A stretch of DNA of 64,000 nt, from contig NZ_BOPO01000021.1 in assembly GCF_017312725.1 (NCBI RefSeq), positions 22,211-86,210 on the forward strand, read 5' to 3'. Shown piece after piece: positions 59,506 to 64,000 of this stretch. The position numbers and the translations under genes were made by a program. Position 1 is the stretch's first letter; each line of letters begins with the position of its first letter. The notes beneath the pieces were generated by a model. It did not search any database. It was not told the origin of the DNA and saw only the letters and a list, made by a program, of their open reading frames with translations. Source of the stretch: Actinocatenispora comari (lineage in GTDB: Bacteria > Actinomycetota > Actinomycetes > Mycobacteriales > Micromonosporaceae).

Positions 59506-60128
59506 TGACAGGACACCTCGTCTGGATCGACTGTGAAATGACCGGCCTCGACCTGCGCCGCGATGCGCTGATCGAGGTGGCGGTGCTCGTCACCGACTCC
59601 GAGCTCAACGTGCTCGGCGACGGTGTGGACATCGTGATCAAGGCCGACGACGCCCTGCTGGACTCGATGACCGAGGTCGTCCGGGACATGCACGCCAAGT
59701 CCGGGCTGACCGAGGAGGTCCGGGCGTCCAGCGTGTCGATGGCCGAGGCCGAGGATGCGGTGCTCGACTACATCCACACGTTCGTGCCGGACCGGCGCAC
59801 CGCCCCGCTGTGCGGCAACTCCATCGCCACCGACCGCGGCTTCCTCGCCCGGGACATGCCGCGGCTGGACGACTTCCTGCACTACCGGATGGTCGACGTG
59901 TCGTCGATCAAGGAGTTGTGCCGCCGGTGGTACCCGCGGGCGTACTTCGGCCAGCCGCAGAAGGGGCTCGCGCACCGGGCGCTCGCCGACATCGAGGAGA
60001 GCATCCGGGAGCTCGCGTACTACCGGAAGGCGATCTTCGTGCCGCCGCCCGGGCCGGACGTGGAGACCGCGAAACAGATCGCCGCGTCGCTGTCCGCCAC
60101 CCCGGAAACCGCCCCCGAAACCCCGTAG
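59505..60128 (+). CDS. orn: Oligoribonuclease
   Basis: A 207-residue DEDD-family 3'-5' exoribonuclease that degrades two- to five-nucleotide RNAs and linear pGpG from c-di-GMP breakdown. The first motif [10 protein letters not shown] gives D9 and E11. [16 protein letters not shown] and [14 protein letters not shown] carry the remaining metal and catalytic residues. Length matches the family plus a polar C-terminal tail. The GTG at 59505 has no ribosome site but a well-placed -10, suggesting a leaderless transcript. A diguanylate cyclase gene is elsewhere in the window. Confidence 0.95.
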   Translation: MTGHLVWIDCEMTGLDLRRDALIEVAVLVTDSELNVLGDGVDIVIKADDALLDSMTEVVRDMHAKSGLTEEVRASSVSMAEAEDAVLDYIHTFVPDRRTAPLCGNSIATDRGFLARDMPRLDDFLHYRMVDVSSIKELCRRWYPRAYFGQPQKGLAHRALADIEESIRELAYYRKAIFVPPPGPDVETAKQIAASLSATPETAPETP

Positions 60129-60186
60129 TCGGGCTCACCGCGGCACCCGCTACTATGAACCGGCACGCCGAGCCCGGCGTGCAATG

Positions 60187-60262
60187 GTGGCTGTAGCTCA
60201 GCTGGTAGAGCACCGGGTTGTGGTCCCGGGTGTCGTGGGTTCAAGTCCCATCAGTCACCCCA
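60187..60262 (+). tRNA. tRNA-His (GTG anticodon)
   Basis: A full cloverleaf can be drawn: acceptor GTGGCTG/CAGTCAC (60187-60193 with 60152-register partner 60252-60258), D-arm 60196-60211, anticodon stem CCGGG/CCCGG with loop TTGTGGT and anticodon GTG at 60220-60222, and T-arm 60235-60251. The discriminator is C60259, and CCA is encoded (60260-60262). A G at 60186 precedes the acceptor and can pair with C73, the identity feature of tRNA-His. Confidence 0.95.
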
Positions 60263-60269
60263 CACGAGC

Positions 60270-60295
60270 GGCCTCGGTCCTGCGGGACCGGGGCC
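60270..60295 (+). terminator. Hairpin terminator after tRNA-His
   Basis: An 11-bp stem with one G-T pair (GGCCTCGGTCC 60270-60280, GGACCGGGGCC 60285-60295) and a 4-nt loop lies 7 bp after the tRNA and is followed by a T-containing TTCGTCGTCTC run. Confidence 0.75.
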
Positions 60296-60342
60296 TTCGT
60301 CGTCTCTCCCCCGCCCCGCATCGAGCACCGCGGCGGCGCCGA

Positions 60343-60555
60343 TCACCAGGCCGCCGGTACCGCCGGGCGGCACGCGTTCGGGCGAACAGGGGACGAAGCA
60401 CGACGCCCGCCCGGTGACGTTCCGGTTCCGGCGAACGGGTCGAACACGACCGCCGGGCAGGTGTCTCGCCGTCCGGCGACAGGAGTCCCGTCCGGCCGTG
60501 GACGGGGGCACCGCTGGCGATCCGCGGCACCCCGGGTCCGCCGTGCAGGTGACAC
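60343..60555 (-). pseudogene. Possible DNA-methyltransferase remnant
   Basis: In an otherwise gene-free 388-bp gap, the minus strand encodes AVVFDPFAGTGTSPGG; DPFAGTGT is at 60418-60441. DPFAGTGT is the SAM-binding motif of DNA N4/N6 methyltransferases. Sequence on both sides in this 70-codon frame is not methyltransferase-like, and no intact gene can be built. It lies just downstream of a tRNA gene, a common integration site, so a decayed mobile-element gene is possible. Chance similarity in GC-rich DNA cannot be excluded. Confidence 0.35.
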
Positions 60556-60683
60556 GGCGGCGGCCGGCAGACCCTCCCGGTGGCGGTCGGTAGTGTCGCG
60601 ACCGCGAGTCGCAATTGACCGACGTCGATCGGTGGCGCGACGGACAGCGGCACCGACCGACCAATGCCGAGCCTGGATTGGTC

Positions 60684-61679
60684 ATGACATACCGTGCGAA
60701 TGGCCGCGAACCGGCCGACTACGACAGCAACGGGTACGACTACCGTAGCTACTGGCGTGGCCGCGACTACGAGTCGCACGCCGAACAGCATGCACTGGGC
60801 CGACTGCTACCCCGCCTCGGGCACGTCGAGTGGTTCGCCGACCTCGGCGGCGGTTTCGGCCGCAACCTCGCGCACTACGCCGACATCGCCGAACACGCGG
60901 TACTGGTCGACTACTCGGCGAACAACCTGCGTACCGCCGAGGCACGGCACTACGCGGCCGTGGACCAGGGACGGCTGCACCTGGTACGGGCCGACCTGCG
61001 GGCGTTGCCGTTCATCGACGACGCGTTCGACGCCGCCATGGTGGTCCGGGTGCTGCACCACCTCACCGAGCTCGACCGGTACTTGGCGGAGATGAGCCGG
61101 ACCATCCGGGGCCGCTGGCTGCTGGACGTGCCGATCAAGCACCACCTGCTCGCCCGGCTGCGCGCCCTGCGGTACGGCTCGGCGGTGCCGCTGAACGACC
61201 CGACGCCGGAGATCACCGGTACCACCTCGGGCGCGTTCCGGCTGTACCACCTGGGCGCGGTGCGCGGCTCGCTGGACGCGCTGGGCTGGGACACCACCGA
61301 GGTGGCGAGCGTGAACAACCTGCGCCGCTGGGACCGGCGGCTGCCGCCGCGGCTCACCGACGTGTTGCAGGGGCCGGCGGCCGGGATCGAGGCGGTCGCC
61401 CAGCGGGTGGGCCGCGGCTGGTGGGGGCCGAGCCAGTTCGTCCTGGCCAGCCGGCGCGACCCGGCCCGGCCGCGGCTGCGACCGGTACCGGAACAGACCC
61501 AGCCGCACACCAGGGGGCTTGCCGCCCGGATGGCGTGCCCGTCCTGCCGGGGCGGCCTGGACTGGACCGACTTCGCCGCGTTCTGCCGGCGCTGCGGCCT
61601 GTGTTACCGGCACCACGACGGGTTCTGGGACTTCGCCGCCGGCGTACCGGCGCCGGTGCCGGCCGAGGCGATCGCCTGA
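60684..61679 (+). CDS. SAM-dependent methyltransferase with C-terminal zinc ribbon
   Basis: A 332-residue protein. The class I methyltransferase domain (about 25-190) has motif I WFADLGGGFGRNLAHYA, a motif II region in AVLVDYSANNLRTAEAR, and VRADLRALPFIDDAFDAAMV. A linker leads to a C-terminal Trm112-like zinc ribbon (about 287-325) with CPSC and CRRCGLCY cysteine pairs. Trm112-type ribbons usually sit at the N-terminus or in a partner protein. The substrate is unknown. The ATG at 60684 begins the recognisable region; a TTG at 60615 would add 23 residues. Neither has a good ribosome site. Confidence 0.75.
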   Translation: MTYRANGREPADYDSNGYDYRSYWRGRDYESHAEQHALGRLLPRLGHVEWFADLGGGFGRNLAHYADIAEHAVLVDYSANNLRTAEARHYAAVDQGRLHLVRADLRALPFIDDAFDAAMVVRVLHHLTELDRYLAEMSRTIRGRWLLDVPIKHHLLARLRALRYGSAVPLNDPTPEITGTTSGAFRLYHLGAVRGSLDALGWDTTEVASVNNLRRWDRRLPPRLTDVLQGPAAGIEAVAQRVGRGWWGPSQFVLASRRDPARPRLRPVPEQTQPHTRGLAARMACPSCRGGLDWTDFAAFCRRCGLCYRHHDGFWDFAAGVPAPVPAEAIA

Positions 61680-61699
61680 GCGACCCCGAGTGTGGAGAT

Positions 61700-61739
61700 G
61701 GCGGACGGCCCGGCGCCGGGAAGCGCCGGGCCGTCCGCC
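61700..61739 (+). terminator. 17-bp hairpin terminator after the methyltransferase gene
   Basis: A perfect 17-bp stem (61700-61716 with 61723-61739, arms containing GGACGGCCCGGCGC) with a 6-nt loop lies 20 bp past the stop codon. It separates the gene from the repeat array that follows. Confidence 0.8.
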
Positions 61740-61749
61740 TCGTGCCGGC

Positions 61750-61973
61750 TGGTGCGCCAGGGGGTCGCCCACCAGCCTTCGTGGCTGATTGGGGCACCAG
61801 GGGGTCGTGCACCAACCGTCCGCAGCTCGGTGGTGCACCAGGGGGTCGTGCACCAACCGCTCGTGCTCGCTGGTGCGCCAGGGGGTGCCGCACCAGCCGC
61901 TCGTACCCGGATGGCATGCCAGGGGGTGGCGCACCATCCGCACCGCGCTCGTGCACCAGGGGGTCGTGCACCA
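61750..61973. repeat. Six-copy array of a 25-nt hairpin repeat
   Basis: Six 25-nt units lie at 61750-61774, 61790-61814, 61831-61855, 61871-61895, 61912-61936 and 61949-61973, separated by 12-16 nt of unrelated sequence (centre-to-centre 40, 41, 40, 41 and 37). Each has the plan TGGTGCR-CCA-GGGGGT-NN-YGCACCA. The outer seven bases can pair around an 11-nt loop holding the G5 run (C5 on the other strand). Units 3 and 4 pair perfectly with a compensatory A-T to G-C change at the innermost pair. Spacing is not a multiple of three, so it is not coding. Confidence 0.9.
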
Positions 61974-62268
61974 GCATCGGCTACCGACAGTAACGGTACG
62001 CCGAGTAACCACGATCGGCCGCCATCCGGCCTCTGATCTGCGGGTGCGCTATCCCACATGAACGCGAGGGCAGCTCACAATAACTCTCCGTAGAGAAATT
62101 GCTCGATTTCTGACACCGTTGTCGGACCGATGCCGGATCTCGTCGCCGGCGCGCGGTTGCGACCAGGCCGCGTGGTACCGCAGGGTCTTTGGTCCTACCA
62201 GATGGGGACCGAAGGTGCGAGGCTACGGAGCGCTCACGGAGCATAAGCTGTGAGCAGCGGGAAAGGAA
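61974..62268. other. Structured, partly AT-rich intergenic DNA between array and C6 hairpins
   Basis: No gene is supported. An AT-rich island at about 62079-62117 contains AGAAAT/ATTTCT (62094-62099 with 62106-62111). Further hairpins are CTTTGGTCC/GGACCGAAG (62187-62195 with 62206-62214) and GCTCAC/GTGAGC (62232-62237 with 62250-62255, with an inner AGC/GCT stem). A TATTGT -10-like sequence is present on the minus strand near the AT-rich island, without a clear -35. Confidence 0.4.
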
Positions 62269-62449
62269 GCCGGACGCCTCTGGGGGGTGTGCGTTCGGTA
62301 CCGACCCGCTGCGGGGTCCGAACCCGGACCGAGCGCGGCCGACTGCCGATCCCGGCGCAGCCGCCCGGCGTGAGTGATCCGCCGATCCGGGGGACGACCG
62401 GACGTGGCTCGCCTCCCGATGTTCTGGGGGGTGCATCGGGAGGCGAGCC
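62269..62449 (-). ncRNA. 6C-like RNA: two hairpins with C6 loops
   Basis: Read on the minus strand, a 16-bp perfect stem (62406-62421 with 62434-62449) closes a loop CACCCCCCAGAA. Some 107 nt further on, an 8-bp stem (62270-62277 with 62291-62298) closes ACACCCCCCAGAG. Two hairpins whose loops share ACCCCCCAGA match the definition of the actinobacterial 6C RNA. The spacing between them is longer than I expect for 6C. The first hairpin is only 23 bp past the CDF gene stop and could also serve as its terminator. Confidence 0.5.
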
Positions 62450-62471
62450 TCTCTCGTCCCCCAGCCCAGCA

Positions 62472-63416
62472 TCAGCCGGACGGGCGGTGCACCGGCCCGT
62501 GGCTGCGCTCGCAGTACGGTTCGGCGGCCGGCGCCGCGGCAGCCGGCTGATGGTCGACCTGCAGGGTGCTGTGGTCGACGTGGTAGTCGTCGCGCAGCAG
62601 CCGCTCCATCTCCCGCCGCACCCGGTGGCAGTCGTACCCGGGGCGCACCAGCACGTGCGCGGACAGCGCCGGTTCACCCGAGGTGATCGTCCACAGGTGC
62701 AGGTCGTGCACCTCGGCCACGCCGTCGCAGCCCGCGAGCCGCTCCCCCAGCGCGCCCGTGTCGGTACCGGCCGGCGCCGCCTCCAGGAAGATCCGGCCGG
62801 AGTCGCGCAGCAGCCCGACGCCCGCCTTCGCCATCAGCGCCACGACGACCAGCGTCGCGATCCCGTCGGCCCGGTCGAAGCCGGTGAACAGCATGACCGC
62901 GCCGGCCACCGCGGTGGCGACGAACGCGAACAGGTCGGTCAGGATGTGCTGGTACGCGCCGCGGATGTTCAGGCTGGTCCGGTTGGCGCGGCCGATCAGC
63001 CAGGTGGCCACCAGGTTGACCACGACGCCGACCAGCGCGGTGCCGAACACCAGCCCGCCGGCGACCGGCGGCGGTTCGATCAGCCGGCGGATCGCCTCGT
63101 AGCCGAGCCAGACCGCGAGCAGCAGCAGGGTCAGCCCGTTCGCCTGGGCGGAGAGGATCTCGACCCGGCGAAACCCGTAGGTGAAGCTGCCGCGCGGCGG
63201 CCGGGCCGCGAGCCGCATCGCCACGAGCGCGAGGGCGATCGAGGCAGCGTCGGTGAGCATGTGCGCGGCGTCGGACAACAGCGCCAGCGACGAGGCGAGC
63301 AGGCCGACCACGACCTCGCCCGCCATGTACGCCACGATCAGGGCCAGCGCGGCGGTCAGCGGCCGGCGGTCGGCGTCCGCGGAGACCGCGTGCGAGTGTT
63401 CGTGTTCCCCAGCCAC
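62472..63416 (-). CDS. Cation diffusion facilitator (CzcD-like) metal exporter
   Basis: A 314-residue CDF transporter exporting Zn2+ or related divalent metals by proton antiport. A His-containing N-terminus (GEHEHSHAVSAD) precedes six helices. The metal site is seen in SLALLSDAAHMLTD (helix 2) and in GAYQHILTDLFAF (helix 5). The cytoplasmic C-terminal domain (about 215-290, VAEVHDLHLWTITSG; LSAHVLVRPG) is typical. The GTG at 63416 coincides with the predicted transcription start, so translation is probably leaderless; longer frames upstream cross the promoter and are rejected. Confidence 0.93.
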   Translation of the reverse strand: MAGEHEHSHAVSADADRRPLTAALALIVAYMAGEVVVGLLASSLALLSDAAHMLTDAASIALALVAMRLAARPPRGSFTYGFRRVEILSAQANGLTLLLLAVWLGYEAIRRLIEPPPVAGGLVFGTALVGVVVNLVATWLIGRANRTSLNIRGAYQHILTDLFAFVATAVAGAVMLFTGFDRADGIATLVVVALMAKAGVGLLRDSGRIFLEAAPAGTDTGALGERLAGCDGVAEVHDLHLWTITSGEPALSAHVLVRPGYDCHRVRREMERLLRDDYHVDHSTLQVDHQPAAAAPAAEPYCERSHGPVHRPSG

Positions 63417-63422
63417 CAGGCC

Positions 63423-63451
63423 AATATATGAACACATTGCTATGTATGCAA
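63423..63451 (-). promoter_or_regulatory. Promoter of the CDF gene with ArsR/SmtB-like operator sequence
   Basis: On the minus strand TTGCAT (63446-63451) and TATATT (63423-63428) are spaced by 17 bp, and the GTG start lies seven bases after the -10. The whole element is a striking AT-rich island. On the plus strand it contains AATATATGAACA, like the half-site bound by zinc-sensing ArsR/SmtB repressors such as CzrA. Metal-responsive repression is inferred. Confidence 0.6.
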
Positions 63452-63532
63452 ACCATGGCCGCGACCGGGTGTCGCGAGATCCGGCAAACCCTCCCGCCAG
63501 GCGGGATTGAGGTACTACGGTCACAAGTCAGG

Positions 63533-63550
63533 GCGTCACCGCAGTGACGC
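63533..63550. other. Short palindrome upstream of ctaD
   Basis: GCGTCAC (63533-63539) and GTGACGC (63544-63550) form a 7-bp hairpin or dyad with a CGCA centre, 36 bp before the ctaD start. It could be an operator or part of the ctaD leader. Confidence 0.3.
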
Positions 63551-63586
63551 GCTCAGTACCCATGTCGATGTGCGGAGGACCGGGTA

Positions 63587-64000
63587 ATGACCCTGACCAC
63601 GCCGAGGCCGTCGGGTGAGGAGCTCAGCCCGCGGCCCATCGTGACCCGTCCCTGGCCGGTACACATCGCGCCGCGCGGCTCCTGGCTGGCCCGCACGATC
63701 CGGACCACCGACGCGAAGCAGATCGGGATCATGTACATGGTCACCGCGTTCGGCTTCTTCATCGTCGGTGGCTTCCTGGCGCTGCTGATGCGCGCCGAGC
63801 TGGCCCGGCCGGGCATGCAGTTCCTGTCGCCCGAGCAGTACAACCAGCTGTTCACCATGCACGGCACGATCATGCTGCTGCTGTTCGCCACACCGATCCT
63901 GTTCGCCTTCGCCAACTACATCGTGCCGCTGCAGATCGGCGCGCCGGATGTGGCGTTCCCGCGGCTGAACGCGTTCGCGTACTGGCTGTACCTGTTCGGC
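63587..64000 (+). CDS. ctaD: Cytochrome c oxidase subunit I, 3' end beyond window
   Basis: The first 138 residues of the aa3 oxidase catalytic subunit. After a polar N-terminus ending in [19 protein letters not shown], the first helix reads [20 protein letters not shown]. The loop [19 protein letters not shown] contains the His that ligates low-spin heme a (in the MHGT motif), followed by helix 2 and [25 protein letters not shown] lies eight bases before the ATG. The reading frame is open at the window edge, so the gene continues. Confidence 0.96.
   Translation, partial: MTLTTPRPSGEELSPRPIVTRPWPVHIAPRGSWLARTIRTTDAKQIGIMYMVTAFGFFIVGGFLALLMRAELARPGMQFLSPEQYNQLFTMHGTIMLLLFATPILFAFANYIVPLQIGAPDVAFPRLNAFAYWLYLFG

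Noticed and set aside
61750..61973. CRISPR array
   Set aside because: Six regular repeats with differing spacers look CRISPR-like, but the spacers are only 12-16 nt, the repeats are degenerate, and there is no leader or cas gene in the window.
60807..62012. Minus-strand open frame across the repeat array with peptides such as VHDPLVH
   Set aside because: The repeat pitch (40/41/37 bp) is not a multiple of three, so peptide repeats change frame from unit to unit. The frame also runs antisense through the methyltransferase gene.
62160..62460. Riboswitch (cobalamin or ydaO-type) in the structured region
   Set aside because: There are several hairpins, but no downstream gene on the plus strand within 1.1 kb and none of the conserved core strings of those classes. 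The C6 loops favour a 6C-like RNA on the minus strand.
60187..62500. attL/attR pair flanking an element at tRNA-His
   Set aside because: By eye I could not find a second copy of the tRNA 3' end to the right, and there is no integrase gene.
63417..63524. N-terminal extension of the CDF protein to 63524
   Set aside because: The added residues cross a near-consensus promoter and have no similarity to CDF proteins. The GTG at 63416 fits a leaderless start.

Overview
The window is about 72% G+C. It carries a typical high-GC actinobacterial backbone and no plasmid or phage core. The clues are an atpI-B-E-F-H-A-G-D-C operon followed by a DUF2550 gene, a Rho with a large Arg/Asn/Gly/Asp-rich insertion, a LysX-type fused lysyl-tRNA synthetase/lysylphosphatidylglycerol synthase, and a primary-like group 2 sigma factor. 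Gene order fits a member of the Micromonosporaceae or a near relative; the genus is inference only.

Backbone, read on the minus strand from about 39.9 kb down to 0.5 kb: argS, lysA, hom, thrC, then thrB, rho, then rpmE, prfA, then prmC, a Sua5-family gene, a low-molecular-weight phosphatase, and the atp operon. In many actinobacteria these genes are nearly contiguous. Here three blocks interrupt them: a diguanylate cyclase gene (11.5-13.0 kb); a block with a secreted NAGPA/metallophosphatase, a glucose-dehydrogenase-like gene, a sugar porter and an RhtA-like exporter (14.9-22.1 kb); and a block with an M36 metalloprotease, a two-component system, two membrane proteins and a MocR regulator (26.0-34.4 kb).

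40-58.8 kb is accessory or housekeeping: an acidic repeat protein, lysX with an alpha/beta hydrolase, VOC, DMT-like and EEP-family proteins, an RND pump with a divergent MarR regulator, a sigma factor, an acyl-CoA synthetase, a DUF4232 lipoprotein, and a MurNAc-related pair (MurR/RpiR regulator and NamZ-like exo-muramidase).

59-64 kb holds a DUF488 gene, orn (probably leaderless), tRNA-His, a non-coding and repeat-rich 2.2-kb stretch, a leaderless cation-efflux gene with an AT-rich metal-sensor-like operator, and the 5' part of ctaD. The stretch after tRNA-His is the most unusual part. It has a DNA-methyltransferase-like remnant, a methyltransferase gene with a zinc ribbon, six copies of a 25-nt hairpin repeat with a G5/C5 loop, and two hairpins with C6 loops resembling 6C RNA.

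Many transcription units end in strong GC-rich hairpins without a U tract (stems of 8-18 bp), several shared between convergent genes. Stop/start overlaps (TGATG, GTGA, ATGA) suggest translational coupling in atpG-atpD, atpF-atpH, prmC-sua5, lysA-hom and lysX-hydrolase.
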